DNA from: CAVUDO01 sp963740255
GTDB taxonomy: Bacteria > Actinomycetota > Actinomycetes > Mycobacteriales > Cryptosporangiaceae
Reading direction: 5' to 3'
Assembly: GCA_963740255.1 (NCBI GenBank)
Contig: CAVUDO010000006.1
Coordinates: 682,001 to 746,000 of the forward strand
DNA: 64,000 nt
The translations under genes and the position numbers were made by a program. The notes under the pieces are model-generated. The model ran no database searches. It saw only the letters and a list, made by a program, of their open reading frames with translations, and had not been told where the DNA came from. Shown here piece after piece: positions 17,645 to 26,735 of the stretch (position 1 is the first letter of the stretch; each line of letters starts with the position of its first letter).

Positions 17645-19024
17645 TCAGGTTCGAAGTTCCCAGGTCGTGCCGTCTGTACCGTCCGACACCCGTACGCCGC
17701 CCGCGGTGAGGCCGTCCCGCACGGCGTCGGCCAGGGCGTACTCACCCCGCTCGCGCAACGATGTCCGCAGCGTCAGCAGGGTGGTCACCAGCGGCGCGAT
17801 CCGCTCCCGGGGATCGGCCAGGCCGCCGGTGGCCGTCGCGCCCAGGGCGCCGACCATCCGGCGCAGCACCCGGCGGGCATGGGCCTCGTCGGCGCTGCCC
17901 TGCTCGGTGTCGGCCGACCAGTCGTGCAGCGCCTGTTCCAGGTCCAGCACCGCCGCGGCGGCCGGGTGCGCGTTCCGGGCGTCCAGGCCCGCCGAGAACG
18001 CGGCCTGCAGGCGGTCGGCGGTCTCGGCCAGGGACTCGGCCCGTCCGCCGGGGGGGTGCGCGGGCCCGGCGGGAGGAGCGGTCACCCGTTCCGACGGCAC
18101 GGCCGGAGTCTCGCTGGCGGGCGACGGCCCAGGCACCAGGCCGGCCACCAGCCCAGGCACCAGCCCAGGCACCAGCCCAGGCACCAGCCCAGGCACCAGC
18201 CCAGGCACCAGCCCAGGCACCAGCCCAGCCACCAGGTCGGTCACCGCATCCAGCGGCACCACCGTGCCGGCTGGCAATACCGCGCTCCGCCCGCGCTGCC
18301 GCACCGTGACGCCTCCGCGGCCGACGACCGCCAGCGTGCCGGCGCCGAGGTCGGCCACGCAGGCGGTGTGCTCGTCCACGCCCAGCACGAACGCCTGCCG
18401 GGGCAGCGCGGTCTCCAGCCGGGCCAGCCGTTCCTCGCCCAGGTAGCAGTAGCGGGTGTCGTGGGTGCCGCCCTCGGCGTTGTCGTAGTGCGGGATCACC
18501 ACCGCCGGGAGTCCGGTCAGCCGCCGCATCACGTCCAGCCCCTCGGCCCAGGACGGCTCGGCGCCGGCCTTGTAGGTCTCGTACACCGGCACGGTGTGGC
18601 TGCCCAGCGTGAGCGCGGCCGCGCTGGCGAAGACCGTGACACCGCCGGCGTCCACCAGGTCCACCAGCGCGTCGGCGAACCCCGTGTCGCGCCACTGCCG
18701 GAGCGCGTAGGTCGGGCTGCCGGGGCCGGCGAACACCCAGCCGGCCGCCCGCAACGCGCCGACCAGCCGGTCCCGGTCCGGGGCGGAGCCGGGCCGCCGG
18801 CGCCAGCCGAGCACCTCCACCGCGCGACGCACGTGGCGGGCGAAGTGGTCGACGGCCCGGGCGCTGATCCCGTCCGCGTTGGTCTGGAAGCCGTAGGGGG
18901 TGTCGAGCACATAGGCCGGACCTGACGGAGCGCGGTCGAACAGCTTCTTGTGGATGGTGACCATTGTGGGCGCGGTCTCACCCGAGCCCATCAGGGCCAG
19001 GATCCCGCGGCCGGCCGTCACCAC
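17645..19024 (-). CDS. Class I glutamine-amidotransferase/S51-like domain fused to a cysteinyl-tRNA synthetase-like tail
   Basis: A 459-residue two-domain protein. The N-terminal 260 or so residues start GRGILALMGSGETAPTMV and include FAGPGSPTYAL and YDNAEGGTHDTRYCYLG; they resemble the S51/cyanophycinase-like amidotransferase fold. The C-terminal 120 residues match the terminal domain of cysteinyl-tRNA synthetase (LTLRTSLRERGEYALADAVRDGL ... TTWEL) but there is no catalytic synthetase domain. A hydrophobic linker of repeated Pro-Gly-Leu-Val joins them, encoded by 12-bp tandem repeats. Two GTG codons open the gene. Catalytic activity is uncertain: the usual GGSAGA-type nucleophile elbow is replaced by VFASAAALTLG. 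It may be often misnamed as cysteinyl-tRNA synthetase. Confidence 0.85.
   Translation of the reverse strand: MVTAGRGILALMGSGETAPTMVTIHKKLFDRAPSGPAYVLDTPYGFQTNADGISARAVDHFARHVRRAVEVLGWRRRPGSAPDRDRLVGALRAAGWVFAGPGSPTYALRQWRDTGFADALVDLVDAGGVTVFASAAALTLGSHTVPVYETYKAGAEPSWAEGLDVMRRLTGLPAVVIPHYDNAEGGTHDTRYCYLGEERLARLETALPRQAFVLGVDEHTACVADLGAGTLAVVGRGGVTVRQRGRSAVLPAGTVVPLDAVTDLVAGLVPGLVPGLVPGLVPGLVPGLVPGLVAGLVPGPSPASETPAVPSERVTAPPAGPAHPPGGRAESLAETADRLQAAFSAGLDARNAHPAAAAVLDLEQALHDWSADTEQGSADEAHARRVLRRMVGALGATATGGLADPRERIAPLVTTLLTLRTSLRERGEYALADAVRDGLTAGGVRVSDGTDGTTWELRT
18146..18229. repeat. 12-bp tandem repeat (7 units) coding for Pro-Gly-Leu-Val
   Basis: Seven consecutive units of CACCAGCCCAGG on the plus strand, the last with one change. 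On the minus strand each codes for PGLV inside the linker of the amidotransferase-like protein. The length is a multiple of three, so gain or loss of units keeps the frame. Confidence 0.95.
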
Positions 19025-19201
19025 CCGCCGAGCCTAGAGCCCGGAGGCGCGGCCCGCTCGATGTGAGGAAACGGGACGCCGTCCTCATCGCTGGGGGTTA
19101 CCCCGTTGGCCGCGGCGGCCGGGGTCGCTAGCCTTGGCCTTTACGGGGCAGCGCTGATCGCCGCTTCGGGTGTTCGCAGCGAGCGGGAGCAGAGGTCAAC
19201 G

Positions 19202-19588
19202 GTGCCCACCGGCAAGGTGAAGTGGTTCAACGCGGAGAAGGGCTTCGGCTTCCTGTCCCGCGAGGACGGCCCGGACGTCTTCGTGCACAAGGACGCGTTG
19301 CCGCAGGGGGTGGAGGAGCTCAAGCCCGGCAGCCGGGTGGAGTTCGGCATCGCCGCCGGCCGCAAGGGCGACCAGGCGCTCTCGGTGACGGTCCTCGACC
19401 CGATCCCGTCCCTGGTGGTGGCCAACCGGCGGCCGGCCGACGAGCTGCACGGCATGGTCGAGGACATGATCAAGCTGCTCGAGGTGAAGATCCAGCCCGA
19501 TCTGCGGCGGGGGCGCTACCCCGACCGCAAGGTCGCCAACAAGGTCGCCGAGCTGGTCCACGCCGTCGCCAGCGAGCTCCAGGCCTGA
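19202..19588 (+). CDS. Cold-shock domain protein with C-terminal extension
   Basis: A 128-residue protein. Residues 1-64 or so are a cold-shock domain (TGKVKWFNAEKGFGFL, DVFVHKDAL). The remaining 60 are a helical extension (LHGMVEDMIKLLEVKIQPDLRRGRYPDRKVANKVAELVHAVASELQ). This arrangement is known from the actinobacterial homologue next to the futalosine menaquinone genes. The GTG start is preceded by GCAGAGGT. It probably binds RNA; the tail may mediate oligomerisation or a partner contact. It converges on mqnD. Confidence 0.92.
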   Translation: MPTGKVKWFNAEKGFGFLSREDGPDVFVHKDALPQGVEELKPGSRVEFGIAAGRKGDQALSVTVLDPIPSLVVANRRPADELHGMVEDMIKLLEVKIQPDLRRGRYPDRKVANKVAELVHAVASELQA

Positions 19589-19687
19589 CCGGTGCGGCGG
19601 CCGGTGGCCGTCAGCCCGACGCCGTCAGCCGTCGACGGCCGGCACGCTCGGCGAAGTCGTCGAGAGCGCGAAGGACCTCAGTACTGA

Positions 19688-20530
19688 TCAAGAAGATGCG
19701 AGAGTAGCGGGGTCGACAGCCGGCGCGAGGCCGGCGTCGGCGGCCCGGTCGAGGAGTGTGGTGACCGCGGCGAGGCCCTCGGGCCCCAGGTCGCGGGTGA
19801 ACGCGTTGACGTAGAGCGCGATGTGGGCGTCCACGACCGCCGGCTCCAGCTCCTGCGCATGGTCGAGGACGTACGGGCGGCTGGCGGACGGGTGCGACCA
19901 CGCCAGGTCCACCGAGGCGCGTATCCAGCCGGCGAGCGCGTCCAGACCAACGCCCGTCCGGGCCGGAAGGTCACGTCGGGCCAGGATGGCGCCGAGGGGG
20001 ATCGGCAGGCCGGTATCGTTCTCCCACCAGTCGCCGAGGTCGGCCAGGGCGTGCAGCCCGTGCCGCTGGTAGGTGAACCGGGCCTCGTGGATGACCAGTC
20101 CCGCGTCGACCTCGCCCCGGGCCACTGCCGGCATGATGTCCTCGAACGGCAGTATGGCGACCTGCCCCGGTGCGAAGTCCCGCGACCACAGGCGGAACAG
20201 CAGGTACGCGGTGGTGCGGTCACCCGGCACCGCGACGGTCGCCCCGGCCAGGGCATCGGGCGGGCGGGGGGCCGCGGTGAGCACGAGCGGCCCGCAGCCC
20301 CGCCCCACCGCGCCGCCGCACGGCAGCAGCGCGAAGTCGTCCAGCAGCCACGGCAGCGCCGCGTACGACACCTTCACGAGGTCGTAGGCGCGCGCGGTGG
20401 TGTTGGTGACGTCGACGTCGGCCAGCGTGACGTCCAGCGGCGGCGCGCCGCGCACCAGGCCGTGGGCGAGCGCGTGGAACACGAACGTGTCGTTCGGACA
20501 GGGGGAGTAGGCGACCCGCAGCGGGTTCAC
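19688..20530 (-). CDS. mqnD: 1,4-dihydroxy-6-naphthoate synthase
   Basis: A 280-residue enzyme of the futalosine route to menaquinone. It converts cyclic dehypoxanthine futalosine to 1,4-dihydroxy-6-naphthoate. The family opening RVAYSPCPNDTFVFHALAHGLV is exact; DVDVTNTTARAYDLVKVSYAALPWLL and GDRTTAYLLFRLW follow. The fold resembles periplasmic binding proteins, but the enzyme is cytoplasmic. The GTG start overlaps the mqnB stop as GTGA, so the two are coupled. Confidence 0.95.
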   Translation of the reverse strand: MNPLRVAYSPCPNDTFVFHALAHGLVRGAPPLDVTLADVDVTNTTARAYDLVKVSYAALPWLLDDFALLPCGGAVGRGCGPLVLTAAPRPPDALAGATVAVPGDRTTAYLLFRLWSRDFAPGQVAILPFEDIMPAVARGEVDAGLVIHEARFTYQRHGLHALADLGDWWENDTGLPIPLGAILARRDLPARTGVGLDALAGWIRASVDLAWSHPSASRPYVLDHAQELEPAVVDAHIALYVNAFTRDLGPEGLAAVTTLLDRAADAGLAPAVDPATLASS

Positions 20531-21237
20531 GGCGCGGACTCCGCGCCCGGCGGAGCGGGCCGTGCCGCCCAGGCGTCCGCCGGGACCTCGCCCGCGGCCA
20601 GGGCCGCGACCGCGACGCCCAGCGCCTCGACCGCGGTGGGCAGGTCCCAGCGCGACCGGTCCCGCCGGCCGACGAGGTTGCTCACCGTGCGGAGCTCGAC
20701 CCACCCGATGCCGGCCGCGGCGGCCGCTGTCGCCACCCCGTAGCCCTCCATGGCTTCGGCCACCGCGTCCGGATGGCGTGCGGCGAGCAGGGATCCGCCC
20801 GCCTCGGTGCCGGTCATCGTGGCGAGCGTCAGCACCGTGCCGACCACCGGTTCGACGCCGGCCGCCACCAGCACGCGCCGGGCGAACGACGCGCCGGGAG
20901 CCGGCAGCGGCTCCCCGCCGGCGAGTCCCAGGCTGGCGAGGTCGAGGAAGCCCTCGTCCGTGAGGGCGCCGAGGTCGGCGAAGACGGACGCGTCGCCGAG
21001 GACGGTGTCGCCGATCCCGGCCCGGCCACCGAAGCCGCCGGCGATGCCCGCCGACACCACGAGGTCCACCGCAGGCAACGAGGCCAGCGCCCGGGCGGTC
21101 GTCACGGCCGCGGCCACCGGCCCGACCCCGCCGGCGATCCCCACCACCTCCAGCCGTCCGTCCGACTCGGACGCCGGCAGCAGGCGCAGCGCGGCGACAC
21201 GTTCGGCGTCCACCGCGGTCACCACGAGCAGGCGCAT
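20527..21237 (-). CDS. mqnB: Futalosine hydrolase
   Basis: A 236-residue enzyme of the nucleoside phosphorylase/hydrolase fold. It splits futalosine to dehypoxanthine futalosine and hypoxanthine. Seen here are MRLLVVTAVDAERVAAL, the phosphorylase-type glycine loop VVSAGIAGGFGGRAGIGDTVL and the late active-site segment EAMEGYGVATAA. It is followed by mqnD with a four-base overlap and preceded by an MFS gene with a single-base gap, so all three form one operon. Confidence 0.95.
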   Translation of the reverse strand: MRLLVVTAVDAERVAALRLLPASESDGRLEVVGIAGGVGPVAAAVTTARALASLPAVDLVVSAGIAGGFGGRAGIGDTVLGDASVFADLGALTDEGFLDLASLGLAGGEPLPAPGASFARRVLVAAGVEPVVGTVLTLATMTGTEAGGSLLAARHPDAVAEAMEGYGVATAAAAAGIGWVELRTVSNLVGRRDRSRWDLPTAVEALGVAVAALAAGEVPADAWAARPAPPGAESAP

Positions 21238-21238
21238 G

Positions 21239-22591
21239 TCAGCTCACGCCCACCGTGCGCAGCGCGACGTTCCGCTGCCGGAGCAACCAGACCCAACTGC
21301 CCACCCGGGCTGCGGCGGCGGCCATGCCGACCGCGGCGACGAACAGGCCCCACGGCCCGGCGAACGGGATCAGCCCGATCGCGGCACCGGCCACCCAGGC
21401 CAGCTGCAGCATCGTCTCGGAGTGGGCGAAGCCGATGGCCAGCGCGTGGTCGGGCAGCCGGGTCTGGATCTGGGCGTCCACCGCGAGCTTGGCCAGTCCG
21501 CTGCTCAACGCGGTGACCAGCGCGAGCGCGACCGCGGCCGGCAGCGAGTACCCCACCGCGCCGACCAGGCAGGCCAGTGCGGTGACCGAGAGCACCACCA
21601 CGTCGAGCAGCAGCGGGCGCCGCAGCCGCAGCCGGGTGCCGATCGCGGTGGCGACCAGCGACCCCACCCCCAGCCCGCCGACGATCAGCCCGAGGGCGAC
21701 CGGCGGGGGCACGATCAGAGCGTCGGTCCTGGTGCGGAACGCGAAGAACACGGTGAGGAACCCGTAGAGCGCGCGGAGGCCGGCGCTGGCGGTGATCGCC
21801 GCCCAGATGTGGGTGTCCCACAGTCGCAGCGTCTGCTTGTGGGCGAGCCAGGCGAAGGCCCGCGGCACGGTCTCCGGTGGGTCGGAGTCGGCCTTGGCCG
21901 GCAGCCGGAGCGCGAGCACCATGCCCACGGCGTACACCACCGTCCCCAGCCGCAACGTCCACTCAGGACCAGCGAACGACAGCCCGACGCCCACGGCCGC
22001 GATCAGACCCCCGACCACGGTGCCGTACAGCGAGCTGCGCGCGTTCGCCTCCACCAGAGTCATCCGGTCGGGGAGCACCCGGGGCACCGCGGCGGCCCGG
22101 GCCACCCCGTACGCCCGCCCGAGCACCAGGATTCCGAACGCGGCCGGGTAGAGCACGATCGGGTCGAAGTCGGCCGCGATGGCCCAGGCCAGGAACGCCC
22201 GCGCCAGCATCGTGGTGGCCAGGGCGTAGCGGCGCCCGTGCCGGAACCGGTCGAGCACCGGCCCGACCAGGGGCGCGAGCAGCGCGAACGGCGCCATCGT
22301 GATGAGCAGGTAGAGCGCGACCCGCGCCCGTGCCTCGCCCACCGGCACGTTGAAGAAGATCGTTCCTGCCAGCGCCACCGCCACCAGCGCGTCGCCGCCG
22401 ACGGAGAGCGCGTGCAGGTCGAACAGCTTGTGCATGCCCGTCTCGGCCGCCCCGTCGGCGTCCCGGGCCCGGCGTACCCGTCCGCTGACCGCGAGCCACG
22501 CCCCGACCAGCCACGCCCAGACGGCGGCGAGCGACGAGGAGAGCCGCGTCGAGAGGGGGCGTGGTGTGGGCACCGCACCATCCTCACCCAT
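21239..22591 (-). CDS. MFS transporter, first gene of the menaquinone operon
   Basis: A 450-residue protein with about 10-12 membrane spans. LVGPVLDRFRHGRRYALA is the typical charged loop between helices 2 and 3 of MFS carriers. The stop is one base from the mqnB start, so it is co-transcribed. Substrate unknown; a link to menaquinone intermediates or nucleosides is a guess from position. Start options are this ATG and a GTG at 22573 that has a better spaced GTGAGG upstream. Confidence 0.88.
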   Translation of the reverse strand: MGEDGAVPTPRPLSTRLSSSLAAVWAWLVGAWLAVSGRVRRARDADGAAETGMHKLFDLHALSVGGDALVAVALAGTIFFNVPVGEARARVALYLLITMAPFALLAPLVGPVLDRFRHGRRYALATTMLARAFLAWAIAADFDPIVLYPAAFGILVLGRAYGVARAAAVPRVLPDRMTLVEANARSSLYGTVVGGLIAAVGVGLSFAGPEWTLRLGTVVYAVGMVLALRLPAKADSDPPETVPRAFAWLAHKQTLRLWDTHIWAAITASAGLRALYGFLTVFFAFRTRTDALIVPPPVALGLIVGGLGVGSLVATAIGTRLRLRRPLLLDVVVLSVTALACLVGAVGYSLPAAVALALVTALSSGLAKLAVDAQIQTRLPDHALAIGFAHSETMLQLAWVAGAAIGLIPFAGPWGLFVAAVGMAAAAARVGSWVWLLRQRNVALRTVGVS

Positions 22592-22707
22592 CGCGGCGAC
22601 TCGTGTCGGCGTCCTGCGCCGGTCTGCCTGCCCGGAACGGACGCTCCGCGGCACGCAGGTGGGACCGCCGTGCCTGCACGGCCCCGTGGTACGCGGTAGG
22701 CCCGCCG

Positions 22708-23559
22708 GTGAGCAAGAATAGGGAGGTGACCAGCCCCACAGCCCCGAGCCAGACCTCCCGCGCCATCCGGTCGTCCGCCAAGCCCGATGCCGTCGGGGCC
22801 GCCGCCGTCGATGTCGCGCGCGCCGCCGCGGCGGAGGTCGGCCGCGAGGGCATCGGCGAACACCAGGGCTGCTACGCCGAGGGGGAGCGGGTGGTCACCC
22901 ACCTGTTCGCCGCCGAGCAGATCGGCTACCAGGGCTGGCAGTGGTCGGTGACGGTCGCGCGGGCGCCCCGGGCGAAGATCGCGACGGTCAGCGAGATCGC
23001 GCTGCTGCCGGGCAACGACGCCTTGCTGGCTCCGGAGTGGGTGCCGTGGAACGAGCGACTCCTCCCGGGTGACCTGGGTGTCGGCGACCTGCTGCCGACC
23101 CCGCCGGACGACGACCGGCTGGTGCCGGGGTACCTGCTCTCCGACGACTCCGCCGTCGAGGACGTGAACGACGAGATCGGCCTGGGCCGGGTGCGGGTGC
23201 TCAGCCGGCTGGGCCGCGAGGAGACCGCCGAGCGGTGGTACGGCTCCGACGCCGGCCCGGACGCCGACCTGGCCAAGGCCGCGCCGGCCCCGTGCGGCAC
23301 CTGCGGTTTCTACGCGCCGCTGGCCGGTTCGCTCGGTGCGCTGTTCGGCGCCTGCGCCAACCTGTTCGCCCCGGACGACGGCCGACTGGTCTCGGCCGAC
23401 CACGGGTGCGGTGCGCACTCCGAGGCGCTGGTGGAGTCGGTGCCGGCGGCCGACGCGGGTCCGGTGGCCTTCGACGACGCTGCCGTGGACTACGCGCCGG
23501 CCGGACACACGCCCGGCTCGGTGTCCGAGGCGGAGTCCGAGCCGCTGGGCCACGGCTGA
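22708..23559 (+). CDS. DUF3027 family protein
   Basis: A conserved actinobacterial protein of about 283 residues. Family features are the helical segment AAEVGREGIGEHQGCYAEGERVVTHLFAAEQ, the strand-rich WQWSVTVARAPRAKIATVSEIALLPGNDALLAPEWVPW region, and two Cys groups (CGTCGFYAP; CGAH) that could bind a metal. Start is uncertain: GTG at 22708 or 22726, the latter with GGGAG too close. The next gene begins four bases after its stop, so both are in one operon. Function unknown. Confidence 0.85.
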   Translation: MSKNREVTSPTAPSQTSRAIRSSAKPDAVGAAAVDVARAAAAEVGREGIGEHQGCYAEGERVVTHLFAAEQIGYQGWQWSVTVARAPRAKIATVSEIALLPGNDALLAPEWVPWNERLLPGDLGVGDLLPTPPDDDRLVPGYLLSDDSAVEDVNDEIGLGRVRVLSRLGREETAERWYGSDAGPDADLAKAAPAPCGTCGFYAPLAGSLGALFGACANLFAPDDGRLVSADHGCGAHSEALVESVPAADAGPVAFDDAAVDYAPAGHTPGSVSEAESEPLGHG

Positions 23560-23562
23560 CCG

Positions 23563-26433
23563 GTGCCTGACGAGCGGTCGGTTCTGCCGGCCTCCCCGGC
23601 GTTCGCCGGGAATGTGGAGCGGGTGCCTGCCGCGTCGAACCCGTCCGACGTGTTCGGCACCGAGGAGCGCCGACACGCGGTGCTCGATGCCTGGGTGGGC
23701 TCGCCGACCAGATTCCGTGAGGACGCGAACGCCGAGGAAGACCTGCTCCTGGGCGGGTACGCAGACCGGGTGCTGGTCGAGCTCGCCCAGAACGCCGCCG
23801 ACGCGGCCGCCCGCGCCGGCGTCGAGGGCGTCCTGCGGCTGAGGCTGGCCGACGGGGTGCTGTCCGCCGCCAACACCGGCGCGCCGCTGGACGCCGCCGG
23901 GGTCGACAGCCTCACCTCGTTGCGGGCGTCGGCGAAGCGGGACACCGGCGGGGTCGGGCGGTTCGGCGTCGGATTCGCGGCCGTGCTCGCGGTGAGCGAC
24001 GAGCCCGAGGTGCGGTCTCTCGGGGGCGGCGTCGGATTCTCCGCCGTGGCGACCCGGCAGGCGGCGGCGGAGCTGGGCGGTGTGGTCGCGGCGGAGGCGG
24101 CGCGGCGGGCCGGCCGTGTCCCGGTGCTCCGGCTGGCCTGGCCGGTCGACGCGGCACCGCCGGAGGGGTTCGCCACCGAGGTGCGGCTGCCGCTGCGGGA
24201 CGGCGCCGGAGCGGCCGTGGGCGAACTGCTCGCCGCGCTCGACCCGACGCTGCTGCTCGGCCTGCCGGCGTTGACCCGCGTCGAGATCGGCGACCGGGTG
24301 ATCGAACGGCACCCCGCCGACGTTGGCGATACGGACGTGGTGCTGGCCGACGGCGGGGTGCGGACCCGGTGGCGGTGTGCGCGGGCCGGCGGCGACGTGC
24401 CCGCCGAGCTGTTGCTCGGCCGACCCGTGGAGGAGTCCTCGACCTGGTCCGTGCTGGCTGCCGTGCCCGTGGACGAGGCCGGGGAGGCGGCACCGCTGGC
24501 AGGGCCCGGCGTGGTGCACGCGCCGACCCCGAGCGACGAGCCGCTGTCGCTCGCACTGCGGCTGGCGGTGTCGTATCCGCTCGAACCGTCCCGCCGCCGG
24601 GTCGCCCCGGGCCCGCTCACCGACTGGCTCACCGGGCGCGCCGCCGACGCCGTGGCGGCGCTGGTGTCCAGCGTGGCGCCGACACCCGCCGCCCTCGGGC
24701 TCGTCCCACGCCCGGGCCTCGCGCACGCCCCGCTCGACGCCGCCCTCTGCACGGCCGTCCTGACCCGCCTGCGCGAGACGCCGCTGCTCCCGACTGTGCG
24801 GCCGGCCGGCGAACCACGGCCAGCCGCGGACGACATCCCGGCGGGCTGGGAGCCCGGGCCGGCCACCGCCGCGACCGACCACGGCGGCGACGACCGGCGG
24901 GTGCTGGGGCGCGACGCACGGGTCCCTGGCCCGGACCTCGTGGACGTGGCGCCACGGCTCGTCCCCGTGCTCGCCGGTGTCGTTCCGGGCCTGCTGCCCC
25001 CGCCGTACGCCGGACGGGCGCACATCCAGGCCCTGGATGCGCTCGGCGTCGGGCGCCTGGAGGTGGCCGACGTGGTGGGGTCCGTCGCCGGGCTCGACCG
25101 CCCCCCGGCGTGGTGGCGTGACCTCTACGCCGCGCTGGCCGACCTCGGTCCGCGGGCCGACCGGGACGCGCTCGCCGCGCTGCCCGTCCCCTTGGCTGAC
25201 GGCCGGACGGTCACCGGGGCCCGCGGCACCCTGCTTCCGGACGAAGGGCTGCCCGCCGGTGCGGTGGGCGTGCTCGGCCTTCGGGTGGTCCACCCGGACG
25301 CCGCCCACCCGCTGCTCGAACGCCTCGGCGCGCAGCCGGCGACACCGCGCTCCGCGCTGACCGACGACCGGGTCCGGGCGGCGGTCGAACACTCCGCCGA
25401 CGCCGAGGACCCCACCGAGGTCGCCGACGCGGTGCTCGCCCTGGTGGCCGCGGCAGGCGTCCAGGCCGGCGCGGAACCCTGGCTCGGCGATCTTGCGTTG
25501 CCCGGCACGGACGGCGACTGGTACCCGGCCGCCGAGCTGGTCGTCCCCGGTTCGCCGTTGGCGGCTGTGCTCGCCGCCGACGCCCCGTTCGGCACGCTGG
25601 CACGCGAGGTGCTCGACGTCCACGGCCAGGAGGTGGTCGCCGCCGTCGGGTGCCTCTCGGCCTTCGCGGTCCTCGACGCCTCCGAGGTGGACCTGGCCGA
25701 TGTCGACGACCTCGACCTCGACCAGGGCGACGCCTGGGCCGACGCGGTGGCCGACCTGCTCGGCGACGCCGCGACCGGGGCCCGGATCGAGCAGCTGCGC
25801 GCCGTCCGCGACCTGGAATACGTCCGGCCGGACGCCTGGCCGCAGGCGCTCGCGGCGCTGGCCACCGGCGTGCTGCGCCCGCTGCTGGCCGCTCCCGCCC
25901 ACGCCGTCCTGGCCGACGGCCGCCGGGTCGAGGTGCCGGCCTACGCGCGCTGGTGGCTGGCGGACGAGCCGGTGCTCGACGGCCACCGGCCCGGTGACCT
26001 GCGCACCCCGAACGCCTGGGACCTCGTCGGCCTGTACGAGACGCCGGACACCGGCGTCGACCCGGAGTTCCTCGCGCTGCTCGGCTGCCGCACCGGTCTG
26101 GCCGACGTTCTCGCCGCAGGGGACGCCGCCGACCTCCTCGACCGGCTCGGCGACCCGGCGCGGTCGGCGCCGGCGGCGGTCGTCCCGCTGATCTACGCCC
26201 GGATCGCCGTCGCGCTCGAGGACGCCGCGCTCGCGGGCACACCGCTGGTCAGGCCAGACCCGCCGGCCCGGGTCCGGGTCTCGCCCGACCGGGTGGTCGA
26301 CGCCGCCACCGTGGTCGTCGTCGACCAGCCGTGGCGGCTGTCGGAGGTGGGCGACCGGGAGCCGATCCTCGGCGGCGCCGACCCCTTGGCCGTCGCCGAG
26401 CTCCTCGACGTGCCGGTGCTCTCCGAACTCTGA
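23563..26433 (+). CDS. Hsp90/sacsin-like GHKL ATPase
   Basis: A 956-residue protein with an N-terminal GHKL ATPase domain. The N-box Asn is in LVELAQNAADAAARAG, and the glycine-rich lid region is GGVGRFGVGFAAVL, as in sacsin and Hsp90. The rest (residues 250-956) is Leu/Ala/Asp-rich and has no motif I recognise. It lacks the Hsp90 middle and dimerisation domains, so it is better described as sacsin-like. The GTG start lies three bases after the DUF3027 stop, so the two are co-expressed; a joint role in protein quality control is inferred. Confidence 0.85.
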   Translation: MPDERSVLPASPAFAGNVERVPAASNPSDVFGTEERRHAVLDAWVGSPTRFREDANAEEDLLLGGYADRVLVELAQNAADAAARAGVEGVLRLRLADGVLSAANTGAPLDAAGVDSLTSLRASAKRDTGGVGRFGVGFAAVLAVSDEPEVRSLGGGVGFSAVATRQAAAELGGVVAAEAARRAGRVPVLRLAWPVDAAPPEGFATEVRLPLRDGAGAAVGELLAALDPTLLLGLPALTRVEIGDRVIERHPADVGDTDVVLADGGVRTRWRCARAGGDVPAELLLGRPVEESSTWSVLAAVPVDEAGEAAPLAGPGVVHAPTPSDEPLSLALRLAVSYPLEPSRRRVAPGPLTDWLTGRAADAVAALVSSVAPTPAALGLVPRPGLAHAPLDAALCTAVLTRLRETPLLPTVRPAGEPRPAADDIPAGWEPGPATAATDHGGDDRRVLGRDARVPGPDLVDVAPRLVPVLAGVVPGLLPPPYAGRAHIQALDALGVGRLEVADVVGSVAGLDRPPAWWRDLYAALADLGPRADRDALAALPVPLADGRTVTGARGTLLPDEGLPAGAVGVLGLRVVHPDAAHPLLERLGAQPATPRSALTDDRVRAAVEHSADAEDPTEVADAVLALVAAAGVQAGAEPWLGDLALPGTDGDWYPAAELVVPGSPLAAVLAADAPFGTLAREVLDVHGQEVVAAVGCLSAFAVLDASEVDLADVDDLDLDQGDAWADAVADLLGDAATGARIEQLRAVRDLEYVRPDAWPQALAALATGVLRPLLAAPAHAVLADGRRVEVPAYARWWLADEPVLDGHRPGDLRTPNAWDLVGLYETPDTGVDPEFLALLGCRTGLADVLAAGDAADLLDRLGDPARSAPAAVVPLIYARIAVALEDAALAGTPLVRPDPPARVRVSPDRVVDAATVVVVDQPWRLSEVGDREPILGGADPLAVAELLDVPVLSEL

Positions 26434-26477
26434 CACGGGCTCTACCAAGGTCGCGCCGCGGTCGCGTCGCCCGGTTG

Positions 26478-26735
26478 TCAGTCGCCCCGGGCGGCGGCGC
26501 GGCGGCCGAGCCGGTGGCGCCGCCGCCGTACGTACCAGATCCCGAACACGCCCAGCCCCGTGCCCGCGGCACAGATCCACAGCCATCCGCCGTGCCCGTG
26601 CGCGGTGAGCCACGGCCGCCCGAAGACCAGCAACCCCAGCCCGGCCAGCGTCCACAGTGCCGTGCCGCCGGTCACCACGGCGACGGCGTCCACGTCGAGC
26701 GGCTCCGGCGTGGGACGGGCAGGGTGGCGTGGCAC
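26478..26735 (-). CDS. DUF2530-type small membrane protein
   Basis: An 85-residue protein with a Pro/His-rich N-terminus, two membrane helices (about 17-38 and 48-66) and an Arg-rich C-terminus (RRRRHRLGRRAAARG). Composition and order match DUF2530 proteins of actinobacteria. It starts with GTG. It converges on the Hsp90-like gene and is divergent from the mannosyltransferase. Function unknown. Confidence 0.75.
   Translation of the reverse strand: MPRHPARPTPEPLDVDAVAVVTGGTALWTLAGLGLLVFGRPWLTAHGHGGWLWICAAGTGLGVFGIWYVRRRRHRLGRRAAARGD

Noticed and set aside
18146..18229. CRISPR-like array
   Set aside because: The repeats are 12 bp, directly adjacent, without spacers, and lie inside a coding sequence.
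17645..19024. A functional cysteinyl-tRNA synthetase
   Set aside because: The HIGH and KMSKS catalytic motifs and the zinc site are absent; only the C-terminal domain matches.
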